A DNA stretch of 64,000 bases from Nocardia vulneris (GTDB lineage Bacteria; Actinomycetota; Actinomycetes; Mycobacteriales; Mycobacteriaceae). Within the stretch, counting starts at the first letter, position 1. Each line of letters starts with the position of its first letter. The position numbers and the translations under genes were made by a program. Of the stretch, positions 42,781 to 51,538 are shown in pieces. Location of the stretch: the NCBI RefSeq assembly GCF_001613425.1, contig NZ_BDCI01000036.1, forward strand, positions 1 through 64,000, given 5' to 3'. A model generated the notes under the pieces. It searched no databases. It had not been told where the DNA came from and saw only the letters and a program-made list of their open reading frames with translations.

Positions 42781-43455
42781 CTACGCCCGCCCGCGTAACC
42801 CGCCGCCCCAACGCGGCCAGCGCGCTTGGGGTTTCGGCTCGGAGATGAGCGAGCCGCGGCCGGTGTCGGTGACGAACAGTGGTAGGTGCGGGGCGAGTTG
42901 GTCGAGCACCGCGCGCGTGTTGCCGCCCTGCGCGGCGCGGTACTCCGGCATCGTCAACCCGACTATCTGCAGGAATCGCATACTGCCGTGCGGGGTTTCG
43001 ATGGTGCCCAGCTCGGGATCGGCGGTGAAGCAGACCGCGTGGATGCCGGAGTCCGGCTGGTCGGCGGCGATCGGTCCGTTCGCTTTGATGGTGTGCCCGG
43101 GCTCGAACCACTTGCCGGACTGGAAGACATAGCGCGCCAGGTTCTGCAGGAAGTTCGCGGGCCAGGCGGGCGGCTCGGTGTCGGTGGCCGCGCGCACCAG
43201 CCGGAAGGTCAGCTCGAAACCCCAGCCGGACTCCGCCGGGTTGTCCCATTCCTTCTCGTACAGCTCGGTCATGCCGTAACTGATGTAGTGCCAGTGCGGC
43301 ACCGGCTCGGTGCGCGAATAGGCACTGATCCCATCGAGCGGATCCGGCCCGCCGAGTGACCAGCGGTGATCGGTGGCCCAATGGAAAGGTTCGGTAGCGC
43401 CGTACAGCGGCTGCAATGCGTCGTCGATGGCCTGCCAGCCGGGTGCTTCACTCAC
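42781..43455 (-). CDS. SUFU-domain protein (suppressor of fused)
   Basis: 224 residues. The SUFU fold is seen from the start: PGWQAIDDALQPLYGATEPFHW, PLDGISAYSRTEPVPHWHYISYGMTELYEKEW, GWGFELTFRLVR, and FLQIVGLTMPEYRAAQGGNTRAVLDQLA. Bacterial SUFU proteins are soluble, often found near toxin-immunity genes, and some may be immunity proteins; no toxin is visible here. No signal peptide. It converges with the Clp-N gene region. Confidence 0.92.
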   Translation of the reverse strand: MSEAPGWQAIDDALQPLYGATEPFHWATDHRWSLGGPDPLDGISAYSRTEPVPHWHYISYGMTELYEKEWDNPAESGWGFELTFRLVRAATDTEPPAWPANFLQNLARYVFQSGKWFEPGHTIKANGPIAADQPDSGIHAVCFTADPELGTIETPHGSMRFLQIVGLTMPEYRAAQGGNTRAVLDQLAPHLPLFVTDTGRGSLISEPKPQARWPRWGGGLRGRA

Positions 43456-43533
43456 ACCGCCACCCTAAGTCCGCCGAGCCGACCGGCGCCGGGCGGATTG
43501 TGTTGCCGGGCAGCCGGTGCCGCGCGACCGGGC

Positions 43534-45603
43534 CTAGGGCACGTTGCGAGCGAGTTCGTCGAGCCAGGCCGCAGCCGACGCGTCGCTCGGCGCGCGCCAG
43601 TCGCCGCGCGGTGAGAGCGAGCCGCCGGAACCGACTTTCGGCGCGTTGGGCAGGGTCGAGCGTTTGAACTGGCTGGTCTGCACGAATCGGCGCAGGAACT
43701 CGGCGAGCCAGTGTTTGACGGCGGGTAGGTCGTAGGCGTTGCGCTGCTCGACGGGAATCAGATCGGGCCAGCTGCCTCGGCTGGGATCCGACCATGCGTG
43801 CCTGGCGAGATAGGCGATGCGGCTGGGCCGATAACCGAAGCGCAGCAGGTAGTAGAGGTGGAAGTCCTGCAACTCGTACGGCCCGACGGTGGCCTCGGAG
43901 CTCTGGCTCGGCGCCGCGCTGTCGCCGGCGTGCGGGGCGCCGGTGCCGGGCACCAACTCCGGTGAGATCTCGGTCCGCAGAATGGATCCGAGCACCTCGC
44001 CCGCCGCCGGTCCGAATTCGCCGGTGTCCACCGACCACGCGATCAGGTATTTGATCAGCGTTTTCGGCACCGAGGCGTTCACGCTGTAGTGCGCCATGTG
44101 GTCGCCGACGCCGAAAGTGCACCAGCCGAGGGCGAGTTCGCTCAGATCGCCGGTGCCGAGCACCAGGGCGCCGTGCTGGTTCGCCAGCCGGAACAGGTGC
44201 GAGGTGCGCTCGCCCGCCTGCACGTTCTCATAGGTGACGTCGTACTGCGGTACCCCGTCGGCGGCCGGGTGCCCGAGGTCGCGCAGCATCTGTGTGGCCG
44301 AGGGCCGGATGTCGATTTCGCGTGCGGTGACCCCGAGCGCGTCCATCAGGCGATGCGCGTCGGTGCGGGTCCGGGTACTCGTGGCGAAGCCGGGCATGGT
44401 GTAGGCCAGCACATTCGCCCGGGGCAGGCCGAGTCGATCCATGGTCTTCGCCGCGACGATCAGCGCCAGCGTGGAGTCCAGCCCGCCGGACACACCGATC
44501 ACCACGCGCTCTGTCCCGGTGGCGCGCAGCCGGGTACTCAGTCCCGCCACCTGGATCTGCTGGACCTCGGCACACCGTTCGTTGCGCACCGCCGGATCGG
44601 CGGGAACGTAAGGAAAGCGCTCGATTTCGCGGCGCAGCGGCACGGCCGCGCGCGGGATCGGCAAGGTCACGTCGATGCGCCGCAGCCGCGCCAGCCGCTC
44701 GCGGTGATCGTGCAGATTGTCGGCAAAGCTGGTGGTGCGCAAACGATCAGCGGCCAGCCGTCGCAGGTCGAGATCGGCGGTGACCAGCTGCGGCCGGTCG
44801 GCGAAGCGCTCGCCCTCGGCCAGCAGGTCGCCGTTCTCGCACACCAGAGCCTGGCCGTCCCAGGCCAGATCCGTCGTCGATTCGCCCTGCCCCGCAGCCG
44901 AATACAGGTAGGCGGCCAGGTAGCGCGCGGAATGCGAAGTGCAGAGCGCACGTCGGTAATCGGCCTTACCGATGACGATATTGCTCGCGGACAGATTGAC
45001 CAGTACGGTCGCGCCCGCCAATGCGGCATAACCGCTGGGCGGCAACGGAACCCAGCCGTCCTCGCAGATCTCGAGATGAAAAACGAAACCCGCGAGATTG
45101 TTCGCCGTGAACAACAGATCGGCGCCGAACGGCACCCGCTGACCGGCGATGGTGATGTGCGTGTCGAGATTTTCCCGGGCTGCGGCGAATTGCCGCTTCT
45201 CATAGAACTCACGGTAATTCGGCAGATAGCTCTTCGGTACCGCGCCGAGCACCACGCCCGCGGAAATCGCGATCGCGCAATTGAACAGCCGCCCCTGGCT
45301 GCGCACCGGCGCGCCGACCACGAGCACGGTGGCCAGGTGCGCGCTCGCCGCGACGACCCGGGTCAGCGCCGCCTGCACGGCGTCGTCCAGCGCGTCCTGG
45401 TGGAACAGGTCGTCCGCGGTGTAGCAGGACAGCCCCAGCTCGGGGAACACGGTCAGCACCGCGCCGTCGGCCGCGGCCTGCTCGGCCAGGTGCAGGGTCT
45501 GCGTCACGTTGTCCGCCGGATCGGCGACCCGCACTCCCGGCACCGCCACCGCCACCCGCGCGAAGTCGTGCCGGTAGAGCGAATCGAAGGGCAGGTCGTG
45601 CAC
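43534..45603 (-). CDS. nadE: Glutamine-dependent NAD(+) synthetase
   Basis: 689 residues from a GTG. The N-terminal half is a nitrilase-type glutaminase with the Glu (TVFPELGLS, Glu55), Lys (VPKSYLPNYREFYEKRQF) and Cys (LEICEDGWVP) triad. The C-terminal half is an NAD synthetase with the ATP-pyrophosphatase loop GVSGGLDSTLAL, then GTGDLSELALGW. It amidates nicotinic acid adenine dinucleotide, the last step in NAD synthesis. The two-domain form and length match M. tuberculosis NadE. Confidence 0.96.
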   Translation of the reverse strand: MHDLPFDSLYRHDFARVAVAVPGVRVADPADNVTQTLHLAEQAAADGAVLTVFPELGLSCYTADDLFHQDALDDAVQAALTRVVAASAHLATVLVVGAPVRSQGRLFNCAIAISAGVVLGAVPKSYLPNYREFYEKRQFAAARENLDTHITIAGQRVPFGADLLFTANNLAGFVFHLEICEDGWVPLPPSGYAALAGATVLVNLSASNIVIGKADYRRALCTSHSARYLAAYLYSAAGQGESTTDLAWDGQALVCENGDLLAEGERFADRPQLVTADLDLRRLAADRLRTTSFADNLHDHRERLARLRRIDVTLPIPRAAVPLRREIERFPYVPADPAVRNERCAEVQQIQVAGLSTRLRATGTERVVIGVSGGLDSTLALIVAAKTMDRLGLPRANVLAYTMPGFATSTRTRTDAHRLMDALGVTAREIDIRPSATQMLRDLGHPAADGVPQYDVTYENVQAGERTSHLFRLANQHGALVLGTGDLSELALGWCTFGVGDHMAHYSVNASVPKTLIKYLIAWSVDTGEFGPAAGEVLGSILRTEISPELVPGTGAPHAGDSAAPSQSSEATVGPYELQDFHLYYLLRFGYRPSRIAYLARHAWSDPSRGSWPDLIPVEQRNAYDLPAVKHWLAEFLRRFVQTSQFKRSTLPNAPKVGSGGSLSPRGDWRAPSDASAAAWLDELARNVP

Positions 45604-45690
45604 GGCCGTCCCCCTTAGCGGAGAATATCGAAAATGATCATGATTCCCTTCTGCAATCTACGCCGCCCCGCGGCCCGCTAAGCTATAGCA

Positions 45691-45984
45691 ATGGCGGATG
45701 AAACGGATTCCGACCTAATCGCGGGGGAACGACGCGCGGATCTGCTGCGTGCGCTTTCTTATGTGTCCACGGAGTCGCAGCCGGACGGCAGTTATGTCGT
45801 CAACGGCGACCTTCCCCCCGACGTGGCGCCCCCTTTTATCAGGGCGATCATGCGGGTCGAAGCGGAGTTGTTGTTGCACGACGCGGAGCTGGTCACGGTG
45901 GAGGGCGGTGAGCCGCGCACGCCGGAGGAACGCCGGACCGACGCCTTCGTGGCGCTGGTGCTGCGCGTCGACGACCGCGCCTGA
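45691..45984 (+). CDS. Small acidic protein of unknown function
   Basis: 97 residues from an ATG, soluble. The sequence is mostly helical with a central VEAELLLHDAELVTVEGG segment and ends in VALVLRVDDRA. I do not recognise a family. It is divergent from nadE across 87 bp and ends 16 nt before the first CIRCE element of groEL. Normal coding character on the plus strand. Confidence 0.65.
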   Translation: MADETDSDLIAGERRADLLRALSYVSTESQPDGSYVVNGDLPPDVAPPFIRAIMRVEAELLLHDAELVTVEGGEPRTPEERRTDAFVALVLRVDDRA

Positions 45985-46000
45985 ACCGAGCGAACCGACC

Positions 46001-46025
46001 TTGCACTCGGCACCCCCGAGTGCTA
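46001..46025. promoter_or_regulatory. CIRCE element 1 (HrcA operator)
   Basis: TTGCACTC, nine bases, GAGTGCTA, a close match to the consensus TTAGCACTC-N9-GAGTGCTAA. It lies about 175 bp upstream of groEL. Confidence 0.93.
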
Positions 46026-46035
46026 GAAATGGCTT

Positions 46036-46060
46036 TGGCACTCTCTACCGGTGAGTGCCA
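46036..46060. promoter_or_regulatory. CIRCE element 2 (HrcA operator)
   Basis: TGGCACTC, nine bases, GAGTGCCA, the second element 10 bp from the first. Two adjacent CIRCE sites give tight HrcA control of groEL. Confidence 0.93.
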
Positions 46061-46199
46061 GGTCGGGACGGTGAGACCGGGTTCCATCGACACCCTCGGT
46101 CGTCCGTCGCGGGCACCGAACCTGGCCAGCGTAATGGGGCGATCCAACCTGCGGTCGTCCTGTGTGTCAGCCATATACATGGAGGATCTCAACAACGCC

Positions 46200-47825
46200 A
46201 TGGCCAAGACAATTGCGTACGACGAAGAGGCCCGTCGCGGTCTCGAGCGGGGCCTCAATGCCCTCGCTGACGCGGTCAAGGTGACGCTGGGGCCGAAGGG
46301 TCGCAACGTTGTCCTGGAGAAGAAGTGGGGCGCCCCCACGATCACCAACGATGGTGTGTCCATCGCCAAGGAGATCGAGCTGGAGGACCCGTACGAGAAG
46401 ATCGGCGCCGAGCTGGTCAAGGAAGTCGCCAAGAAGACCGACGACGTCGCGGGCGACGGCACCACCACCGCCACCGTGCTCGCCCAGGCGCTCGTGCGTG
46501 AGGGCCTGCGCAACGTCGCGGCCGGCGCCAACCCCCTCGGCCTGAAGCGCGGCATCGAGAAGGCCGTCGAGGCCGTCACCGCCAAGCTGCTCGACACCGC
46601 CAAGGAGATCGATACCAAGGAGCAGATCGCTGCTACCGCCGGTATCTCCGCGGGCGACTCGTCCATCGGTGAGCTCATCGCCGAAGCCATGGACAAGGTC
46701 GGCAAGGAAGGCGTCATCACCGTCGAGGAGAGCAACACCTTCGGGCTCCAGCTGGAGCTCACCGAGGGCATGCGCTTCGACAAGGGCTACATCTCGGGTT
46801 ACTTCGTCACCGACCCGGAGCGTCAGGAAGCGGTCCTCGAGGATCCGTACATCCTGCTGGTCGGCTCGAAGGTCTCGACCGTCAAGGACCTGCTGCCGCT
46901 GCTGGAGAAGGTCATCCAGGCCGGCAAGCCGCTGCTGATCATCGCCGAGGACGTCGAGGGCGAGGCCCTGTCCACCCTGGTGGTCAACAAGATCCGTGGC
47001 ACCTTCAAGTCCGTCGCCGTCAAGGCGCCGGGCTTCGGTGACCGCCGCAAGGCGCAGCTCGCCGACATCGGCATCCTGACCGGTGGCGAGGTCATCACCG
47101 AAGAGGTCGGCCTCTCGCTGGAGACCGCCGGCATCGAGCTGCTGGGCCAGGCGCGCAAGGTCGTCATCACCAAGGACGAGACCACCATCGTCGAGGGTGC
47201 GGGCGACGCGGAGGCCATCAAGGGCCGCGTGGCGCAGATCCGGGCCGAGATCGAGAACTCGGATTCGGACTACGACCGGGAGAAGCTGCAGGAGCGTCTG
47301 GCCAAGCTGGCCGGCGGTGTTGCGGTGATCAAGGCCGGTGCCGCGACCGAGGTCGAGCTCAAGGAGCGCAAGCACCGCATCGAAGATGCCGTGCGTAACG
47401 CGAAGGCCGCCGTCGAAGAGGGCATCGTCGCCGGTGGTGGCGTTGCGCTGCTGCAGTCGGCGCCCGCGCTCGACGATCTGACCCTGACCGGTGACGAGGC
47501 GACGGGCGCGAACATCGTGCGGGTCGCGCTGTCGGCGCCGCTGAAGCAGATCGCCTTCAACGCCGGCCTCGAGCCGGGCGTTGTCGCCGAGAAGGTCTCG
47601 AACCTTCCGGCGGGCCACGGCCTGAACGCCGACTCGGGCGCCTACGAGGACCTGCTGGCCGCCGGCGTTGCCGACCCGGTCAAGGTCACCCGCTCGGCGC
47701 TGCAGAACGCGGCGTCCATCGCGGCGCTGTTCCTCACCACCGAGGCCGTCGTCGCCGACAAGCCGGAGAAGGCCGCCGCTCCCGCGGGCGACCCGACCGG
47801 TGGCATGGGCGGCATGGACTTCTGA
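46200..47825 (+). CDS. groEL: Chaperonin GroEL (GroEL2-type)
   Basis: 541 residues, ending GGMGGMDF, so it is the housekeeping GroEL2 form and not the His-tailed GroEL1. It starts MAKTIAYDEEARRGLERG; the frame is open upstream to 46020 but that is leader. Signature residues DGTTTATVLA and the equatorial ATP-binding text are intact. No groES is upstream, as in mycobacterial groEL2. The GGAGG at 46181 is 14 nt from the ATG, longer than usual. Two CIRCE elements give heat-shock control by HrcA. A strong terminator follows. Confidence 0.98.
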   Translation: MAKTIAYDEEARRGLERGLNALADAVKVTLGPKGRNVVLEKKWGAPTITNDGVSIAKEIELEDPYEKIGAELVKEVAKKTDDVAGDGTTTATVLAQALVREGLRNVAAGANPLGLKRGIEKAVEAVTAKLLDTAKEIDTKEQIAATAGISAGDSSIGELIAEAMDKVGKEGVITVEESNTFGLQLELTEGMRFDKGYISGYFVTDPERQEAVLEDPYILLVGSKVSTVKDLLPLLEKVIQAGKPLLIIAEDVEGEALSTLVVNKIRGTFKSVAVKAPGFGDRRKAQLADIGILTGGEVITEEVGLSLETAGIELLGQARKVVITKDETTIVEGAGDAEAIKGRVAQIRAEIENSDSDYDREKLQERLAKLAGGVAVIKAGAATEVELKERKHRIEDAVRNAKAAVEEGIVAGGGVALLQSAPALDDLTLTGDEATGANIVRVALSAPLKQIAFNAGLEPGVVAEKVSNLPAGHGLNADSGAYEDLLAAGVADPVKVTRSALQNAASIAALFLTTEAVVADKPEKAAAPAGDPTGGMGGMDF

Positions 47826-47856
47826 GTCCTGCCTTCCGGCAACACCTTTCAGAAAA

Positions 47857-47894
47857 CCGAAAGCCGGTCCACCCTCGGGTGGGCCGGCTTTCGG
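47857..47894 (+). terminator. Terminator after groEL
   Basis: A long stem CCGAAAGCCGG-t-CCACCC with GGGTGG-g-CCGGCTTTCGG, one mismatch, tight TC loop, followed by CTTGTC. Confidence 0.92.
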
Positions 47895-47937
47895 CTTGTC
47901 GCGGCGTCCCTTCCGCTTACTCCGCGACCTACTATAC

Positions 47938-47952
47938 AGGTAAGCCTAACCT
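47938..47952. promoter_or_regulatory. Orphan iron box (DtxR/IdeR-type)
   Basis: AGGTAAGCCTAACCT matches the 15-bp core AGGTWAGSCTWACCT of the DtxR/IdeR consensus at every position, and 17 of 19 when the flanks are counted. It is between the groEL terminator and the 3' end of the SMP-30-like gene, where neither strand has an obvious gene start downstream. Confidence 0.8.
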
Positions 47953-47979
47953 TAATTCCAGCGGGGTGTAACTACAGGG

Positions 47980-48996
47980 TCAGATCCCGGCTACCGCGAG
48001 CACGGCGAACGGCTCCGGCGTGCCCGGGCCCATCGGGCCGCCTTTGTCGAATTGCGAGGCGACCACCAGGATTCGGTCGTCCACCCGCACCAATGTGGTT
48101 GGCAGGGCCAGGGATTCGTCGGTGAAGCGCGCGTCCAGGGTGGCGCTGGTCCCGTCGTCGGCCAGCGTCCAGCGCGAGATCGTCGCGGCCGTGTTCTGCA
48201 CCGCCCACAGGGTGTGGTCGTGCAGGTCCAGCCCGTCGCCGAAGGTCAGATCGCCGCCGCGCAGCGCGACTTTGCGGATCGGGCCGATTGCGTTGGGGGC
48301 GAGGTCGATTCGGAACAGCTCGCCCGCGTGCATGTCGACCGCCAGCAGATAACGACCGGCGGGATCGGCCACGATGCCGTTCAGAGTGAAGTCGCTCGGA
48401 GCGTGCGGCGCCAGCGCCGGGTTCAGGTCGAAGTGCGCGGTCAACTCGGCCCGTCCGCCGTGCGCGGCGGTCGCGCTGACCTGATCGGCGGTGACGCGAT
48501 AGACCACGCCGCGGCTGGAATCGGTCAGATAGGCCGTGCCGTCCGGGGTGACGGCCAGGTCGTTGACGAATCTCGGGGCGGTTCCGGCGACGTCGAAGCG
48601 GGCGATCGGCGCGCGAGTCGCGGTGTCGTACACGGTGACTCCGGCGGTCGAGTCCGTCACCCACAGGCGTCCCGCCTGATCGACTTTCAGGCCGTTGGCG
48701 GTCTTGCGGCCGTCGGCTCCCTCGGGGAGGAAGACCTCGGCCGTCGCGGCGCCGGGGGCGGCCCGATAGATCGCGCCGGTGGTGTACGAGCCGACGTAGG
48801 TGTCGCCGGTGCGGGGGTCGGCGGCGATGCCCTCCGGGTAGGCGTGATCACTCGGTAGCGCGTAGGCGGTGCTGATCCGGGTGGCCTGCGTGGCCGGGGT
48901 GGGTGGTGTGGCTTCCTCGGTGCCGCAGGCCGCGAGCAGACCGCAGGCCACGGTGATGGCCAGGGTCGACAGGCCGAGTCGAGTCGGGTGCTGCAT
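47980..48996 (-). CDS. SMP-30/gluconolactonase-like lipoprotein
   Basis: 338 residues from the ATG at 48996, which follows GAGAGG; a longer start at 49011 is less likely. A type II signal ends in LLAACG. The rest is a six-bladed propeller with repeats such as PEGIAADPRTGDTYVGSYTTGAIYR, FVNDLAVTPDGTAYLTDSSRGVVYRV and LNGIVADPAGRYLLAVDMHAGELFRI. The metal-site residues of a real lactonase are only partly visible, so a sugar- or lipid-binding role is as likely. It is divergent from a MarR gene that probably controls it. Confidence 0.85.
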   Translation of the reverse strand: MQHPTRLGLSTLAITVACGLLAACGTEEATPPTPATQATRISTAYALPSDHAYPEGIAADPRTGDTYVGSYTTGAIYRAAPGAATAEVFLPEGADGRKTANGLKVDQAGRLWVTDSTAGVTVYDTATRAPIARFDVAGTAPRFVNDLAVTPDGTAYLTDSSRGVVYRVTADQVSATAAHGGRAELTAHFDLNPALAPHAPSDFTLNGIVADPAGRYLLAVDMHAGELFRIDLAPNAIGPIRKVALRGGDLTFGDGLDLHDHTLWAVQNTAATISRWTLADDGTSATLDARFTDESLALPTTLVRVDDRILVVASQFDKGGPMGPGTPEPFAVLAVAGI

Positions 48997-49033
48997 GGTT
49001 AAGCCTCTCATTGAAGAATGAGTACGAAGCTAG

Positions 49034-49047
49034 ATTAGAGTTCTAAT
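49034..49047. promoter_or_regulatory. MarR operator
   Basis: ATTAGA-GT-TCTAAT, 6-bp perfect arms, in the gap between the divergent lipoprotein and MarR genes, with a related half-site AGTCTAAT at 49058-49065. Typical size and AT-richness of MarR boxes. Confidence 0.75.
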
Positions 49048-49092
49048 ATTCGTCAAGAGTCTAATGATCGAATGGGCGGATACGATCGGGTG

Positions 49093-49557
49093 ATGACGTC
49101 CCTGCCCTCCACCGAGCGGATCGGCTCGTACGTGAAGCGCGCCGAACAGGCGCTGCAAACGGCGAAGCACGCCGCCTTGAAGCCGGCGGGCGTCACGGTG
49201 CCTCAGTACGCCGCCCTGCTGCACCTCGACGAGAACCCCGGCATCTCGGCCGCGGCACTGGCCCGGCTCTGCGGTGTCACCGCGCCCACGATGAACACCG
49301 TGCTGTCCAATCTGCAGGATCGCGGTCTCATCGAGCGGACCCCGCACGCGTGGCACAAGAACATCCTGGAAACCAGGTTGACCGAGGCGGGCGCCGCGGT
49401 GATGCGCGACGCCGACGCCCGTGCGGTCCGGGTCGAGCGGGCTGTCGCCGCCGGTTTCACCGACGCCGAGCGCGCCACGCTGCAAGACCTGCTGACCCGC
49501 TGTGCCGACCTGTTCGACTCGGTTCGGCCCGAAACCCCATCCGCCACAAAGGGTTGA
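49093..49557 (+). CDS. MarR-family regulator
   Basis: 154 residues from the ATG at 49093; upstream GTG or ATG codons in frame have no better ribosome site. Winged helix: VTVPQYAALLHLDENPGISAAALARLCGVTAPTMNTVLSNLQDRGLIERTPH, then the wing. Divergent from the lipoprotein gene with an ATTAGA dyad between. Probably represses both and itself. Confidence 0.9.
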   Translation: MTSLPSTERIGSYVKRAEQALQTAKHAALKPAGVTVPQYAALLHLDENPGISAAALARLCGVTAPTMNTVLSNLQDRGLIERTPHAWHKNILETRLTEAGAAVMRDADARAVRVERAVAAGFTDAERATLQDLLTRCADLFDSVRPETPSATKG

Positions 49558-50005
49558 CCGGTCGGCGCTTTGTCCGGGCCGCCGGAGAACCGAACGTCGG
49601 AGTAGTGGGGATCGCTTGTGGCTCTTGGCGTTCGGTCAATTCGGCGCGTATTCGCAGATGGGATGAATCCGACATAACCAGCGGACCAGTTCGCTTTATG
49701 AATAATTCTATGAATTCCCGTCAAAATCGCCCACGCGTGCTGTGACCGAACTGTTAGAACTGTTTTGGCAAACATTCAGTGACAAGGCAGCTGTCCGCAA
49801 TCCGCAGAAGTGTCGGACGGTCTGAAAAACTGTTGTCCGTGCTCGGAAGGATTCCGTTAAGAGTCGCCCGGCCCAGTTTTCGTAGGACGACATTGTGTGC
49901 GCAACGAACCTGCCAACTCTGGGCAAACGCCCGGTCAGGCCATGGTTGAAACGAACAGCCCGATCCATGTCGAGCGCTTCTGGCGCTTCTGTATTGTCTG
50001 CCCCA
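49558..50005. other. Gene-poor, AT-richer stretch
   Basis: No gene seen on either strand. The 49660-49870 part is clearly less GC-rich than its surroundings and holds the direct repeat GAACTGTTA/GAACTGTTT (49746-49764). Near 49992 a TATTGT could be the -10 of a leaderless TetR transcript starting at 50006. The AT shift may mark a promoter cluster or an acquired scrap. Confidence 0.5.
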
Positions 50006-50638
50006 ATGTCACAGGATGCGAATACGGGTCGAATGTATGCCGGGCAACCCGTCGAGGACCGGCAACGTCAGCGGCGTGCGCGTTTTCTGGAATCAGGCCT
50101 GACGGTCTTCGCGCGCGACGGCTACGCCAATAGTTCGGTCGGCGCCATCTGTAAGGACGCCGGACTCTCCTCACGACAGTTCTACGAGGAGTTCACCGGC
50201 CGCGAGTCCCTACTACTAGAGCTCTATGAGCAGATCGACCGTGAATCGCGCGACGCGGTCGCCAAGGCGCTGGAGGCGAAGACCGACGCGAGCGTGCTCG
50301 AGATCATCGACGCGTCCGTGCGCGCCTACGTCGAATCCATCGGCGCCGATCCGCGCAAGGCCCGCGTCGCCTTGGTCGAGGTGGTCGGGGCGGGCCCCAA
50401 GGTGGAGAAGTTCCGGTTGGAGCTGCGCCGGGTGTGGGGATCGCTGCTGGCCGGCGCCGCGGAGGACGCGGCCCTGCAGGGGGAGATCCCGACCGGCGAC
50501 TACGAGATGCGCGTGCTGGCGGTGATCGGCGCGGTCAACTATGTGGTGGATTCGTGGAGCGGTTCGGACCCGCGCCCGCCGCTCGACGACGTGATCAGGG
50601 TGCTGAGCAGGGTGATCATGGGAGCCGTCCGGGCTTGA
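50006..50638 (+). CDS. TetR/AcrR-family regulator
   Basis: 210 residues from the ATG at 50006, which has no ribosome site; TATTGT 9 nt upstream suggests a leaderless mRNA. HTH: RQRRARFLESGLTVFARDGYANSSVGAICKDAGLSSRQFYEEFTGRESLLLELY. The adjacent alpha/beta hydrolase starts 39 nt after its stop and could be its target. Confidence 0.86.
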   Translation: MSQDANTGRMYAGQPVEDRQRQRRARFLESGLTVFARDGYANSSVGAICKDAGLSSRQFYEEFTGRESLLLELYEQIDRESRDAVAKALEAKTDASVLEIIDASVRAYVESIGADPRKARVALVEVVGAGPKVEKFRLELRRVWGSLLAGAAEDAALQGEIPTGDYEMRVLAVIGAVNYVVDSWSGSDPRPPLDDVIRVLSRVIMGAVRA

Positions 50639-50677
50639 GCAGGTCGCGGCGCGGACCGGCGCGGTAGCGTGCCGGGC

Positions 50678-51538
50678 ATGGAAACGGTCCCGATCCAGAT
50701 GCCGGACGGCAGTACGGTGCCGGTCCGGCTGATTCCGGCCTCGGGTGCGCACCGGCACCCGGTCACGCCGGACGCCCCGCGTCCGGTGCTGGTGGTCGTG
50801 CCCGGCCTCGGGGTGCCCGGCGAGTACTACGACGGTTTCGCCCTCGGTCTGTCCCGGCGCGGCTTCGACGTGGCCATCGGCGAGTTGCGCGGCAACGGCG
50901 CGAGCACGCCGAAGCCGAGCGCCGCGAGCACCTACGGCTACCACGAGCTGGTCTCGGTCGACTTCCCGGCGATCTTCCAGGTGGTGCGCGACCGGTTCCC
51001 GGCGAGCACGCCGTACCTGCTCGGGCACAGCATGGGTGGTCAGCTCGCCGTGCTGTACGCCTCGCGAATTCGCGGGCGGCTCGGCGGGCTGATCCTGATC
51101 GCCTCCGGCACGCCGTATCACCGTGGCTACCGGGGACTTTCGGGTCCGGGCATGCTCGTCGGCACCGCGGCGGTCTCGTTGACGGCGAACCTGGCGGGCT
51201 TCTGGCCGGGCGATCGGATCTCGATGGGCTTCGGCAGGCAGTCCAAGGTGCTGATCTCGGACTGGGCCCGGCTCGCCCGCACCGGCCGGTTCGTGCCGGT
51301 CGGGGCCGATATCGACTACGAGGAGCGGATCGCCCGGCTGAAGCTGCCGGTGCTCTCGATCACCATGACCGGCGACGAACTGACCCCGCCGGGCTCGGCC
51401 GAACACCTGCTGGCGAAGCTGCCCAAGGCCGACGTGACCACCTGGCGCGCACCGGAACCGTTGGGGCACAACGGCTGGATCCGCGATTACACCGGCACGG
51501 TCGATCAGATCGAGAAGTGGTTGCGCGATCGTCAGTGA
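50678..51538 (+). CDS. Alpha/beta hydrolase
   Basis: 286 residues from the ATG at 50678 (a GTG at 50669 is also possible; neither has a ribosome site). The fold carries VLVVVPGLGVPGEYYDGFALGL (oxyanion side), the nucleophile GHSMGG, and a C-terminal Asp (TMTGDELTPP) and His (LGHNGWIRDY). Substrate unknown; the lack of a signal peptide points to a cytoplasmic esterase or lipid hydrolase. Same strand and close to a TetR gene. It overlaps the next TetR gene convergently by 7 nt. Confidence 0.88.
   Translation: METVPIQMPDGSTVPVRLIPASGAHRHPVTPDAPRPVLVVVPGLGVPGEYYDGFALGLSRRGFDVAIGELRGNGASTPKPSAASTYGYHELVSVDFPAIFQVVRDRFPASTPYLLGHSMGGQLAVLYASRIRGRLGGLILIASGTPYHRGYRGLSGPGMLVGTAAVSLTANLAGFWPGDRISMGFGRQSKVLISDWARLARTGRFVPVGADIDYEERIARLKLPVLSITMTGDELTPPGSAEHLLAKLPKADVTTWRAPEPLGHNGWIRDYTGTVDQIEKWLRDRQ

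Noticed and set aside
45630..45646. ATGATCAT-centred sequence as a Fur/Zur box upstream of nadE
   Set aside because: Only the inner 8 bp are palindromic; the outer arms do not match a Fur or Zur consensus.
45985..46199. A groES gene or small frame upstream of groEL
   Set aside because: The interval is filled by two CIRCE elements and leader; no GroES text. This matches the separate groEL2 locus of mycobacteria.
46167..47618. 483-codon open frame opposite groEL
   Set aside because: A well-known type of antisense shadow opposite groEL; no start signals.
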